Part shown: one piece after another, positions 33,148 to 45,608 of the stretch | Layout of the letters: each line of letters starts with the position of its first letter | Position numbering within the stretch: position 1 is the first letter of the stretch | Assembly: GCA_963930775.1 (NCBI GenBank) | Contig: OZ005689.1 | Coordinates: 36,524,851-36,588,850, forward strand | Length of the DNA stretch: 64,000 nucleotides | Source of the DNA: Cliona cf. orientalis | Taxonomy: Eukaryota; Porifera; Demospongiae; Clionaida; Clionaidae | Direction: 5' to 3' | Program-made: the position numbers and the translations under genes | Notes under the pieces: model-generated | Told to the model about the DNA's origin: nothing | Databases searched by the model: none | The model's input: the letters and a program-made list of their open reading frames with translations, nothing else

Positions 33148-34746
33148 AGACCTTCAAGAAACTCGAAAGTGCTGAAATATGCTGTACTCAACTTCGGGAA
33201 TCCGCTCATCGTGTAGGCGTGTAAAACCAGCCAATCATGATGTACATGTAGGCGTGTCCAAAACATGACGTGATTCGTGGTCACATGTACGTATATTAAA
33301 TATGTGGATAAAAATATGAAATCGCTTGCTACAATGAAAAGATTAAATGAAAGGTGATTGTCATAAATGGCGTGGAAAGAAAGGCCAGGATCTGGGAGCC
33401 AATCAAAAAGGATACCTGAATGCAATATCTCGGCACAAGCTGTGCAAAGCTGCTGAAGCTGTCCTACCATGACGCTCACGCCACATGAACTCGTCAAGAT
33501 AGGAGCTCATCATCTGGTCATGGCAACCCCTCATTCTCTTTATCTTGATTTTGACTCTGTTCCAATAGGCTCTATGTTTTGAGTGTGGACCCCGGTTGCA
33601 GAGTTGACGAACTCAATGCTGTGGTTTACCGTCTGATGTTGAGCCACAGGAGGGAGGTATTGTACATTATTGTATGCTGTCCACATATCACTCCAGACTA
33701 TTGTTCCTGAGCGAACATGCATGTCGCTGGATTATGGGGAGGAGAGTGGCAGCATCACTGGAGTCAACTAGCTCCATTACTCCAAGTGCTGGACTCATGC
33801 TCGTGTCTACCATATACCAAACACCCATGTCTGCTGACGTGAAGGACAACCTCGGTGATTCTAAAATTAATTATTACAATCATTATAATAAGGTATAATT
33901 ATTTTTAGTATTATTAAATCTTAATTATGTATTTGTTTTCTGATTTTTTTTGTGTTTGTACCTTTGGTATGTGGCTAAATAGTAATTCATCGATTTGAAC
34001 CACTACACCAGAACCTCCAAGCAACATTGGGGAATCGTGTGTGACCAGTCTCCAACTACAGATGTCACGGAAGTACTGGTAGACTTGAATGGCAGTGTTT
34101 TCGGTGACCTTGGCTTCCTCTGCCGCATCAGTCATTGTGACTCCCTAATCCACCAGTGTAACAAGACAAGCCACTTCTGCAGGGATAACTTCGACTTCTC
34201 AAAGAAACTCCCATGGCGCAGACTGCGTCTTTCCGCAAGTGGTCACTGGACACCGCCACCTATAAATAACCTGTGCCTCTTTATGCTGCGTATACTACTA
34301 CTACACTGCCTAGGGTATAATCATTCACCTCCTTTTATCTTGGATATCATTTTGTATTTGTATGACCATTGCAGTACCACAAATAGAGCAATTGGGCTGA
34401 AGAGACAGCAAGTTCTTCTGCTGAAACCAGGCAATCTGCCTGTAAAGATCACCAAAAATAACCTGCCCAAGATCCAAGATGCTCATCTTTCCGCCAGAAG
34501 TGCACAGTAGCCCGCTCAACTTCCCCACGCTTGCTACTGATTGGCCATTGAGCTATCATAGGTGCATTCCCGAGAATTTACTTAACTCACAAAGTGCGTA
34601 TGTGCATGCATGGCGATAATATTATCATTACACATGCACATAATATATTCAATACTGATGTTGCCGAACGGACACGCCTACATAATGAGCAGATTCTTGA
34701 AGTCGAGTACAGCATATTTCAGCATTTTCGAGTTTCTAGAAGGTCT
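33148..34746 (-). mobile_element. Merlin-like DNA transposon, about 1.6 kb
   Basis: Inverted ends of about 80 bp: the left arm holds AGACCTTCAAGAAACTCGAA and GCTGAAATATGCTGTACTC, and the right arm holds the inverse GAGTACAGCATATTTCAGC and CGAGTTTCTAGAAGGTCT. Both also carry ACACGCCTAC/GTAGGCGTGT. The interior encodes a broken ISXO2-type transposase on the minus strand. Exact termini and target duplication could not be fixed. Confidence 0.7.
33540..34528 (-). pseudogene. Decayed ISXO2/Merlin-type transposase
   Basis: Minus-strand frames give, in order: a zinc-ribbon-like NCSICGTAMVI (about 34400); RRSLRHGSFFEKSKLSLQKW (about 34190); TDAAEEAKVTENTAIQ...VVVQIDELLFSH (33970-34130); GVWYMVDTS...LPIIQRH (33730-33840); and WSDMWTAYNNV...TVNHSIEFVNSATGVHTQNIE (33580-33700). 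The aspartates in QIDE and WSDMW and the terminal glutamate match the IS1595/Merlin DDE order. Frames shift at about 34135 and at a CATGCATG duplication near 33718-33725, and there is a stop before TDAAEEA. It therefore cannot make an intact enzyme. Confidence 0.8.
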
Positions 34747-34883
34747 GCTGTGTAAGATCGAAAGCAAGACAAGGGCCTCGAGTCGGCCACTACTTACTGT
34801 GCTATGCTAGCTCGGTAAGCGCGGGTATCATCATGGTGATTGACCACGACTTGTAGATTTTAATTGATTGATAACACTGTAGG

Positions 34884-35355
34884 TCCATTCACGTAGCTAG
34901 CTAAACTGAATGCCATTCTTTCTTTTGAGCGGTACACACACTGAACAAGCTCGGATCGCGCTGAAATTTTATTAATGGATGGGCAAGGGACTATACTCTT
35001 TCGGAATATCCAGAAAAAAGAATTAAAAAAAAATAACGTTGAGTCGAGTATCGAACCCCCTACTGCAAAATCATATTTTAGCGCGAGTGGTCGATTTTTT
35101 CATAGTGGGTCACGTTTGTTCCATTCACGTAGCTAGCTAAACTGAATGCCATTCTTTCTTTTGAGCGGTACACACACTGAACAAGCTCGGATCGCGCTGA
35201 AATTTTATTAATGGATGGGCAAGGGACTATACTCTTTCGGAATATCCAGAAAAAAGAATTAAAAAAAAATAACGTTGAGTCGAGTATCGAACCCCCTACT
35301 GCAAAATCATATTTTAGCGCGAGTGGTCGATTTTTTCATAGTGGGTCACGTTTGT
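34884..35355. repeat. Apparently identical 236-bp tandem duplication
   Basis: 34884-35119 and 35120-35355 read the same by eye, starting TCCATTCACGTAGCTAGC and ending GGGTCACGTTTGT. Each unit has, on the minus strand, GGTTCGATACTCG, close to a tRNA B box, and an A-rich stretch. Identity implies a very recent duplication or an assembly artefact. Confidence 0.9.
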
Positions 35356-35807
35356 TTGCGGGTATATAATTCGGCCAATTTAAATTATACCTGCAAAATT
35401 TAACATCAATAAGTGGAATTCAATTCACTAGAATGAGTACCCACTAAACGCACTATTGCATAGGCGTAGGAATGGGGGGGGGGGGGGGGCCATGACCCCC
35501 CAACCATCTGACTGATATCTGGCCAGAGAGCCCAAGATACAGCCTATCAACAGATATTTCACAGGCCTGACTGAATCAAGTTATGAAACTTCATGAATAA
35601 ACAGCTGAATAGTATGCTCTACTTGACTTACTGCTCACTCTACAGCCTAAAAACCTCTTGCCTCACTATCATACAGCCTCATTGATGCGAAAATGGCATG
35701 GTTTGAAGGGAATGTGGGTGTGGTCAAAAAATCGCGCGTGCTTTGTGTGCTGGCCCCTCCAAATTAAAAGATATGCACCCACAACACTTGGGAGCTACTA
35801 CACTACT

Positions 35808-37033
35808 CAGGGGCGGATCTAGGGGGGGGGGGGGTTCAGGGGGTTGCAACCCCCCCAAACGATTTGAGCAGCCCCTCCCACTTATATACAAGGCCTACTA
35901 TAGCTTGGCATAGTAGCTGCCACTGTATGGTTTGCAGCAGACAAGCTGTGTAGTACATAATTGGCCTCAAACCAACAGGTGGTGCACGGTGGTTAGTGGT
36001 ACACCCTGAATATGGCTTCAGCTATGAATAATCTACTGTAGACCACAAGAGTTAGCTGTGGTGCTAGGCGTGGTAAAGCTCTATACCTACAGTGTTACAG
36101 TAGCGATTTCCAACCTCCAAATTTCACTGATTTTTCCGCGGATTATCTTTTAGTGGAATATCAATGTTCGAGTATCAGAAGGTAACTCTCCACAAGCTCT
36201 ATCCAACGGTGCTTGTAACGTGTCTGTAGATAAAACCGTTACGTAGCCACGCCCACCTAAACTTTCCTCATAGAAACTTAATATAAACAAAAACGAAGCT
36301 AGCAGCGGTTCCACGGAACCAATTTGCACGGTTAAGATGTCAGTAGATAGTTCATTCAGTGAGCTATCCAGCACATTTTTTCCCGTGAGTGTACTCCTAG
36401 CCAGAGCTGAGATATTTTCGATTTACTGGAGGTCCTTGGAGATTGAATATCGCTAAGTTACAGTGCCTTACTAGGTCACAGTCACACTCTGGGGTAGCCT
36501 CGTCCCCAGGCCACTCCCACGTTTTCAATGTTGCACGCAGAAAGGAGGGAGGGCCTGGTATCTAAAGTCACGTGCGTGACGTATCGCGTAGATCAGAGAG
36601 ACCGTAGAGAGACCTCTAGGCCCCTAGAGTGCAGCATGCAAAGGTCGTCGAGACTTGGAGGACTCTCGTTTCCAATGATCGAAAGGTACGGCCCAAATGC
36701 TTATTGCCGAGTGCAGCACGATCCTTTTAGTTCCCAAATTGGTGGGGATCGAGCTGCTCGTACAGAAATTTAGCTCAGGACGGTAGCTTTGTTATGCGAC
36801 CATTTCTTGGTCTTAATATATGCATAACGATGACATCACGCACGTGACTTTAGATACCAGGCCTCCCTCCTTTCTGCGTGCAACATTGAAAACGTGGGAG
36901 TGGCCTGGGGACGAGGCTACTCTGGGGCGCGAGAAGATGATTAAAAGTGGGCGTGGTCGCAAAATTTGTCGCGCGCTTTGCGCGCAATTACACCTACAAC
37001 CCCACCATACTAAAAATCCTAGATCCGCACCTG
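35808..37033. mobile_element. CAGGGGCGGATCTAGG element with nested hAT MITE
   Basis: It starts CAGGGGCGGATCTAGG, followed by a G run, and ends CCTAGATCCGCACCTG. CTACT is directly repeated on both sides. It includes GTGGGCGTGGTC and a GCGCGC stretch near the right end, as relatives do. A hAT-like MITE (36495-36919) interrupts it. Short frames inside, including an ATGTCAGTAG start at 36337 with a GTGAGT donor, are not supported as genes. Confidence 0.75.
36495..36919. mobile_element. 425-bp hAT-like MITE with long TIRs
   Basis: Ends TAGCCTCGTCCCCAGGCCAC and GTGGCCTGGGGACGAGGCTA are perfect; the TIRs extend about 90 bp to TCACGTGCGTGA. Perfect 8-bp duplications CTCTGGGG at 36487-36494 and 36920-36927. 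A solo GGGGACGAGGCTA end is visible near 52440. Confidence 0.9.
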
Positions 37034-37785
37034 CTACTGCAAACCACTGTAGCAGCTGTGCAAACCAGCCATTCACAAACAGGGTGGGGTGCCTGTTTTC
37101 AAGTAGTAGCGAAAACGCTGAGTTAGCGTAAGCCGCCATATATCGGCATGTACCTAATACCGGCACCGCCCGTGCCAATCATTGGCACCTAGTTTACGAC
37201 GTATTTTATGGGATATACGGACATCGCTGAAACTTTCAATGGCCATTGCATATCAAGGAAAGTAAACAGGAAGAAAAGGATGATATTACTGGCAAGAAGG
37301 CGTGGCGAAGGAGCTCTATACTAAGTTCGATCAAAATTGGATGAAGTATCTGGCGTCTACAGGGAGAAATAGCTCATGGCGGCTTTACCGTGGCCTAGCA
37401 AGAGCTGGAAAGATTATTTTTCCATCATAGTTACTCTTAAGGTGGAGGCTGATGCCTAGAACACATCCCAGTCCTACTTGAATTTATTGTACTGTTGAAA
37501 CGGCTCTAGTGTCGATTTTATGTGTAGTATCAACACATTCACGGCTGCCGTTCGAAGACGATGCAAGCGATCGATATGAGAAGAGAGATGTCGTGAGAAG
37601 TATCTGGGGATATTTTTTCTATAATGTTCTGGCAAGTAAGGCAGCAGTAAAAGGCTCAAGAAGGCCATGGTGCCAATAAATGGCGTATTCTCCATTATGG
37701 AAAAGAGGTGTGCCGAGAATAGGTACCAGTTGCCGATAAATGGTATTGTGATGTCTGCGTATTAGCGCTTATAACTCATTGATGA

Positions 37786-38253
37786 GTGAACGGTGTGAGT
37801 GAACGGATCAGGAAGGCCTGTGAGAAGTTTGACCTACGGTTTGTCTTCAAATCGGGCCCAACTCTCCCCTCACTGCTCACCAAAGTGAATGACCCCCTCC
37901 CCAAGGAGAAACTGGCATGTGTGGTCTACCAGATCCCCTGCCAATGTGGTAAGGTGTACGTTGGGGAAACGCAGAGGCGCCTAGAGACGCGAGTCAAAGA
38001 GCACCAAGTGGATTGGGATGCAACCAGAGTGCTGGACAGGGCCGCCAGACCTGTCCAGCTAAAGGTAAAGGAAGCCTTACACATCGAAAAGACCCCAGAA
38101 AATAATAAGCTTAATCGAGACGGGGGCTACGAGCTACCAGGCTGTTGGATCGCGACGATGAAGAAATTAGGGGGCGGGGGCAACTGCGCTAGCACTAATT
38201 GCGCCGGCGCTCCACCCTCTGCACCCAGATGCATGGGCGCGCGAGCGCAGTAG
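37786..38253 (+). pseudogene. Penelope-like element fragment, GIY-YIG endonuclease
   Basis: Encodes the C-terminal part of a Penelope-like retroelement: GVSERIRKACEKFDLRF, then KLACVVYQIPCQCGKVYVGE, TQRRLETRVKEH, EALHIEKTPENNKLNRDGG and YELPGCW. CGKVYVGET...R is the GIY-YIG endonuclease core with its arginine. Between RVKEH and VDWDATRVLDR the usual linker (SAVAEH-type segment) is missing, so the domain is internally deleted. No reverse transcriptase lies upstream, so the copy is 5' truncated, as is common. The last about 40 codons (GGGGNCAST...) are probably read-through of 3' sequence. It is followed at once by a hammerhead-like motif. Confidence 0.85.
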
Positions 38254-38302
38254 CCACACCTATAAGAGCACCACCCTTTTCGCACCTCGCTTCACTTTCG
38301 CC

Positions 38303-38335
38303 CTGAGGATGACTAGAGCATCTAGTCGAAACGTC
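38303..38335 (+). ncRNA. Hammerhead-ribozyme-like motif at the Penelope 3' end
   Basis: The sequence reads CTGAGGA (CUGANGA core), T, then a perfect 7-bp stem GACTAGA/TCTAGTC around GCA, then GAAAC and GTC. This is the order of a type I hammerhead with a minimal stem III. Stem I outside the core is weak (GCC against AGC), so activity of this copy is uncertain. Hammerheads are known in the terminal regions of Penelope-like elements, which fits the position 50 bp after the GIY-YIG frame. Confidence 0.65.
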
Positions 38336-38940
38336 AGCAAGTTTTACCGAACAGTTAAGTTGTCCGAAAAGAACCTTCGTTTATTAAATATTATTATATA
38401 TAATATAATATATCTCATAATAGTATTCGATGCTAGTATAATATTAACACTCAACCACCCTGTTGAATTCAGTCTTAGAGGAAACACTGCAATACCACTC
38501 CCACAGAAACAAGCTCTATTAAAAGTACTCTGATTGATAGATAAGCTTGCTTGGTGAGGACTTACAGACCCCACTTTTTTCACTGTGGTGTGTTTTAAAA
38601 ATTAATTAGAAATTAAGGCAAGTGACATGTTTACTGCATCGCCCACGCATGGTATGTATTGTTTTACCACAGATCTACACGTGCATGTACGTTCTAGGTC
38701 ATGCACTCAATTTTACCTACCAAGCTCCCACTCCTTTCTCGTGTGTTGAAAAAATTGGGGAGTCTGGACTATAATAATAGTTGGCTACTCAAACTTTATG
38801 GATGAACATAGAATGAACAGGCTTTTTTATAGTCTACTGAGCGATCTATTGTACACATGCAGATTATCATCCGAACATTTATTGATTGGTATCTCATACA
38901 TTACTTACAATTATTTTTTTATGCTTTATTCCTAATCCAG

Positions 38941-41900
38941 GTGATTATGGAAGCATGCCACGTGAATGCAGAGATTACATTTCCAATGTGAAAGGTATAT
39001 ACAAACAGAGACTAGTCGAACGTAAGAAGCAGTTTCCCGTTTGCCACTCAAAGAAATTGGTGAGGTTAGAATTCGTAGAGAGAGAGAAAGGAGAGGGCTA
39101 CTCTGCTAATTTTCAGAGAGGCAAAAAAGAAATCAAAGTAGAGGGCTACTATGCAAACATGCAGGAGGATAGAAAAGGCAAGGCTGTCAAACACACTCCC
39201 CTAGCTTATGATGACCTCTTTAAGGTGGAGAGTGGGAAGAGTGTTAAGATCCTTGTAGAAGGCGATGCTGGCATAGGCAAGACCACTCTCTGTATAGCAG
39301 TCTCTGAGGACTGGGCTAGTGGGGACCTCTTCCAGCAGTTTGACTTGGTTCTTTACTTACCACTTAGGATGAAGGCAGTAGCCTCTGCAGTCTCCCTTTC
39401 TGAATTGCTCAAGTTTCGAGACCCTTGTTCTACTCCAGTAATGCATGATAAAGTGGTTGAATATTTTCAAGGAGAGAAACGAAAGAAGGTGCTCATTATT
39501 GCTGATGGATGGGATGAATCTAAACTAGAGGAAGGGACTTTTTTGTATAGTCTTTTATTCAATTCAGTGATGTCAGTTGTAGTGACCTCTCGACCTTCAG
39601 CTTCTGCTTCACTTCGTTATCATTCTAATATCAATCGATTTGTTGAGGTGCGTGGCTTCAGCAAAGAGCACATTGAAAAGTACATCAAGTCTGAGTTTGC
39701 CAGTGACCAGGAAAAGGCAAAGGCAGGTCGCCTCTTAGTGCAGTTAAAGGACAATCCACTAATTGAGAGTGTGTGCAGTGTTCCCTTCAATTGTGCCATT
39801 GTTTGTCACTTGTGGCGCACTCTTGAGGAAGCCCTTCCCACCACCATGACAGAGCTGTACAAGAAAATCATTCTCAGTTTTGTCTTCCGAGAATCACATG
39901 AATATGATGCTGACAAAACTTTGCCGACTGAGTTTGAATCACTCCCTGCTGACTTACAACAGTCATGGTGGCGTCTATGTGAGTTTGCTTTTACATCATT
40001 GGAAAAAGATAAACTTGACTTTTCTCAAGATGAGCTAGAGGCAACCTTCCCTGAAGGCTTGGCTCTGGATAAAGAAGAAGAACGCTTTGGCCTACTACAG
40101 CAGACCAATTTAGTGGATGTTGGCAAATCTTTCCACTTTCTCCATCTCACCTTCCAGGAGTACCTTGCTGCCCTGCACCTTGCAAGGCAGAAAACAGATG
40201 ACCAGTACAAGTTCTTTCAGACACACAAGCAAAGTCCATGGTTTCTTTATCGTTTTGAAATGGTACGGAGGTTCTTTTTTGGCATTAATTCCTCTAAATT
40301 CAGTGAAGACATGAACTCTGTTATTGAGCAATCTTTGACATATGTACGCGGTAACATTGACAACTTGTCTGTTTGCTACTGTGCTTTTGAAGCCAATAGT
40401 GACTTAATTTATAAAGATGTTGCTAAATATCTCTTGAAACAAGGCACAATTCAATTTGGTAATCCTCGTACTGCTTTTGACCGTAGTGTCGTACTCCATG
40501 TTATTGCCAACATTAAGAAGTATAGTGGTCGTTTAAATGTCAGCCTTAAGTATGCTAGTGAGGACCAAATCAAAAAATTATTGGATATGGAAACAAAGTT
40601 GAAGATGATTGTTCGATTAGATCTGAATGATAGCAGACTAACAGTCTCTGGTCTGCAGAGATTAAAAGAGGCAGTAGTTTATAAGCAGTTAACTCAGTTG
40701 GAGAGTCTTAGACTGGAGAGGTGTCCCATCAGTGATACTGAGGCTATTATTAGCTTTGTAACGGCTGTAAAAGCTAATTGTCTTAACCTATCGGATATTT
40801 CGATCAGCTACGTTAAGGATTCTAGTTGGTCATTGATAGGTGTTGAATACGGCATATGCATCAGTGGAGATCTGTTATTTACAAGAAATTTAGATGACAA
40901 AGATGTGGCTAGTTTGATTGAGAGTTTATGCAAACTGAATGTGTCAGATAATGCATTAGCTCTGAAGTATCTGATCATGGCAGACATTCATGCCCCTGTT
41001 ATTATTTATTTGGCTAATGCTATTTGTTCAGGAAAGCTTCCGGTTGCTGCGATGCTGCACGTTGCTCTTAACCCACTAGGCCTTGCAGGAGCCATAAGTG
41101 TAGGTAGAATTCTCAGTAGTAGATACTGCCAACTGTCATCCATTACTTTAGACAACTGTCGGCTAACCACAGCAGTAGGCGGTCTCCAAAATACTGACTC
41201 TATATGTTGTGAGAATGTAGGTGAGCAACTTTATCAAATGGCTAGAGATACATGTAGGAGCACCATAAGAGATCTTTCGCTTAATGAAAACAGCTTTACT
41301 GGAGAGGGTATTCACATTCTAGCCGGCTTTATGTACTTGTGTCCAAATGTGGAGAAGCTCTCTACCATGAACTGTGACATCACTTCTGACGACCTCATAC
41401 AGCTTCTTAATAAACTTACTCAACTAAAATCTTTATCATCTAGTCTTTGTAGTAGCCTAGGTAAATGGTATCTTTACAGGAACCAACTTGATGATGGCAG
41501 AGGTTTGTTTGTCCTAGAGCAACACTTACCATCACTGTTCCCTTGTTGTCATGACCTTCTCCTTCCCAGAGAGATCATGGAGACAATGCCGACACTGAAA
41601 GAGAGATGGCTGGAGTATAATACAAGAAAGGTGAGCTGCTTTGTGTACATGAAAATTAATACAAAGGCATGTGTAGCTCTGCTTGGTGAAATGTGAAAGC
41701 TTTGGCCTGTACAGTAATGAATACAATTATCAAGGGCATAGGAAGCCGGGGGGCATGTTTTATCAAGAGTGCATTGGGGTATAGTAAATTATAATATTCG
41801 GACGTCTAGATCTGTCCCCCTAACCATAACTGCAACCTTAGATATCTTCCTACGGCTATGCTTGAAATACTGTGTGCACTGGATGTTGCATATTCATTGA

Positions 41901-41997
41901 TATGCATGTTTTTCTTGTCTAGCAATCCAGTAAGGACAGTGACGACAGTATTGACAGTGATAGCTCAGATGATCTTCAACCCCCAGAACCAAAATGA
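38941..41997 (+). CDS. NACHT-LRR (NLR) receptor, copy 2
   Basis: A cytosolic NLR-type sensor. Exon 38941-41630 follows a CCTAATCCAG acceptor; the first ATG inside is 38955. It joins in phase to a terminal exon 41923-41997 (QSSKDSDDSIDSD...QPPEPK, then TGA), giving about 916 residues from that ATG. NACHT: Walker A GDAGIGKTT from 39261, Walker B ADGWDE from 39501, VVVTSRPS, and a winged-helix-like region ending in FHFLHLTFQEYLAALHLA. LRRs with the NSFTGEGIHIL and LTQLKSL pattern follow from about 40600. No stop interrupts it, unlike copy 1. An upstream exon with a death-fold domain is expected for this family but none was seen. The C-terminal tail is shortened by a deletion relative to copy 1. 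Confidence 0.85.
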
Positions 41998-44274
41998 TCC
42001 AGGAAAAGGTACCTGATTAAATATCCAATCAACCTTATGAACCAAAAAATAATTTCCTATTTCGTGTACTATATATTAATAGCTATTATTTTTATTTTAT
42101 GTTATTAAAGTGGTTTAGGAGTCCCTTGTTTTAGTGTAATTATGTCCCTTTGATGTGGTATATTATTAAATAATTGTCCTTGAAATTTCCCTCCATTCTG
42201 TACAATTGTTACATGTCTCATGCATGTAAAAGTAATAATTATTTCTCTGGTGTGTTAATAATTAAGGACTGACTGTCCACGTTTCAATGAGCACTAAACT
42301 AACATTCCACAGATAGCTATAATATTATACCTCATTGGCATTCAGAGTGTATGTTATTGTGCCTATGTGTATCAATTGTACTGCTTACTCAGCAGAAATG
42401 GCTATTCACGGCATTTAGACGTTAATGATAGAGTTTGGAAAAGCATTGAGTGCACGAATTGATGATCCTTGCCTATAATACTCTGTGAGTTTAAGCATAA
42501 TTATATAATTAATGTAGCGTATGGTACATATTATGGCTAGGTACTAGCTCTTCATAAAAGAAGTCTAGACTTGTTCAACCACCTGCAAGAATACATAATC
42601 ACAACTAAAGCTAAAATCTGCTGACAATGAAGTTGTATAAAGTCATGGACCAAGACCCTCTCCCCACTAACGTCATAATGACTTAAATTTTTCCCCAAGG
42701 ACTTTGGATAAGCCTCTTAGCTATATAGCACTAACACAGGCTGCAGTGTATAGAGCCTCATTCAGCTGCCTCAGTCTAATGCTCGCCATGGCTTGCAATT
42801 AAGTTTATGGCTCAGATGAGCTCCAGTCACATAATTGATGTAATGATCTGTTGTGTGTCTATTGACATGCTAGCTTCTACGTACATACATGCATCTTATT
42901 ATTGTACAGCAAAAATAAATTGGGTGGTTCATGGTGTGTGGCTTTCGTTGAAAACACTTTGTTCAGAAGTTTGGGTCATTTGCTGACCACCTGTGCCTTT
43001 CATGCCTCGTGATAAACAAGAGACTTGAGACTTGGAGTCATGAAAGATATAATAATATAGTGTGTAGGTGTAGCAATAGCTCCGTAAGGTCAGCTGATCG
43101 ACTCATCATTGATCATTGCCTTTGTATAAATCTATATAATATAAGAACTGCAGATTTAGCTAAGCATGGCCTCTTCCCAAAGCATGTTTAATACATAGTT
43201 GTGTGCAATTAATATGCATTCTTGTGGTTACTGCATTTCATAGCACTATAATATATACATGTGTGCCTGTGCTTTTTCTAAGGTTAAGTTTAGCCAAATT
43301 TTTCTCAAAAATTTTTAGTTTCATGACCATGCATGCTTTCAGTAGCTATAGGTGCGTTTGAGTCAAAGGCAAGTATATATAATACGATTATTATTAATTT
43401 TAAGTATCTGAAATAGTCTCATATCATGATCATGCAGTGGCCTTAATGCACCAGAGTAATTAACTATTGTCTCATTAATTATTTTTGCATAAATATTTAT
43501 TAATATCTTAAGAATGTTGTAATCAATGTTGGTTGAGACAAAAATGGGGTATGTTTCTATATTATTCTCCACATATGCAATTATCGACACAACACATGTA
43601 GCAATATCACTATAATCATAAATAGTAATATTAATTTAATATAGTTTTTGCTAGACCCACGAGTCTAGAGGATCCTCTGTCCTTTGACCCCCGGCACCAC
43701 TGCCACTATCACTGGGGGACTGGACCGCTCCAGCGCTGCTGCTGCCATGTTGAGGGGACTGGTGGTGACCTGATGGAGGGGATAGCTGCTGCTCTCTGCC
43801 TCTCCTTCAGTCGATGTGATGCCCTCTTCTTCTCTATGTCAATCTGAACAGAGTAAACAGCAACAATGTCATACCACAATATAGCCAGATATATTGGCGG
43901 GAATTAAATTTGGTGGTTGAGCCCAAAAATTAATTGCTATTGCAAGAATATTGGCGGATGATTTAAGTTTGGTGGTTCAGTACGGGATCACCATACGTAT
44001 ATAAGTGAGTAGGAAATTTTGGCAGATTTAAACTTAACACAGGTGTGGACAAGGCTGTTCATATGATGTCTATGTTTACTAGTTTAGGTCAACCTTAGTT
44101 GAGGGACATGGATCCGTTGGTTTTGTTATTATGGTATAGCCAAAAAATTTGGTGGGGAATTAAATCTGGCAGTTTGGCTATCTATATTGCAACCGCCATA
44201 TGGAGCTTATTTTTTGTGTTAAAAATGACAATATTCAATATTATTAATGAGTCCTGCATGGAAATGACGATACA

Positions 44275-44671
44275 TACCGTATTTATTTCAATAGAAGCCG
44301 CACCCCAAATAGTAGCCGCCCTCAAATAGTAGCTGCACCTGGAGCTTCGCCAAAGAAATAGTAGCCGCACGCATGTGTGAACACAATTAAGTGGGTGTGG
44401 CCACATTCACACGCCATGAACGATCGTCAGACAAAAGCATGATAGAAGATGTGATTCTGCTGCTGTTTTTCGATCACAATATCTCAACTATTCGAAAAAT
44501 AGTCCTGAACAACTAGTCTATTACAACAAGATACCACTGAATCAGCCCAAACGTATCCGTCCTAAATAAATAAAAGCCTTCCTTGAATAAGAGCCGCCCT
44601 CAATTAGTAGCTGCACTCCAGCAAGGCTGAAATCAATAGTAGCCACAGCTACTATTCAAATAAATACGGTA
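44275..44671. mobile_element. 397-bp TIR element, TACCGTATTTATT ends
   Basis: Ends TACCGTATTTATTTCAATAG and CTATTCAAATAAATACGGTA. Block B counterpart of 16392-16794, with TA-type termini. Confidence 0.75.
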
Positions 44672-44860
44672 CTTTATTCCTATACTGATAATAAAAGTAA
44701 ACATAGTGTCATGCATACCTATCCTCACGCTAGCTATCCAGATATTGTATATTTCAAGAGGCTTGGTCATATAGAGATGATAGCTCAGTACTACTGAGTA
44801 ACACAGATCACTAAATTACTAGCTATAATATAGAATCAATGTTCTGAAGATACTGTGGAT

Positions 44861-45332
44861 TAGGCCTTGGCACATTATGCTCAAAAATTGAGCTATTGTG
44901 CTTTGCTCCTATGCTCTAAGAATCACACCGTTATGCTTCCTAGTCCTACGTAGCCCTGGTCATTATGCTCTCAATGTAACCCATTATGCTCATTTAAAGT
45001 GACCTTTGACCTTGTCATGTGATGTCAATGGCCAAAACAGAGTGCTAATTTAATTAGCTATCAGTACACAGTACTAGTACACATGCACGTGTTCATGGCG
45101 ACATGGCTTCAGGTTCACCACCAGTGGATACTGAGGCTGATAAAGATAGGAAAAGAGATGCTTGAATTTAACAACATTTAACTGTTTATAACTTTTGTAC
45201 ATGTACATTAATTTTTATTGTGACATTGACTCATTATGCTCACAAAATGTTGCTATTATGCTCAATTATGCTCAAGTCAGAGAAGAGAGCTATTATGCTC
45301 AAAATTATGCCGGCATAATGTGCCACGACCTA
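44861..45332. mobile_element. 472-bp hAT-like MITE (block B copy)
   Basis: Same element, length and flanking CTGTGGAT duplications as 16981-17452. One TIR change, CACGACCTA instead of CAAGGCCTA at the right end. Confidence 0.85.
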
Positions 45333-45480
45333 CTGTGGATCTCACAAAGCTATAGGGGAGCCTTGAGTTCAGGATTGGTAGTTAAGATATAATTTTCATG
45401 GAGAAAGCATTCTTGAAATAAGAAGTTAAACTAGATGCCCAGCACAGCTGCTATACTTCATGCTTTTGTGCATTTGGTCA

Positions 45481-45608
45481 GTTTGCTGACTTTGAGTTTT
45501 TGCAATTCCATATAAGGCAATACAAAGGCCAGTCAGCTGTTTCAGTACAGCACCACAAAACCTTTGTGCTACCTAATATGGAATTGCAAAAGTGCCAAGT
45601 CAGCAAAC
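45481..45608. mobile_element. Palindromic MITE (block B copy)
   Basis: Counterpart of 18191-18318 with GTTTGCTGACTTTGAG and CCAAGTCAGCAAAC ends. Confidence 0.75.
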
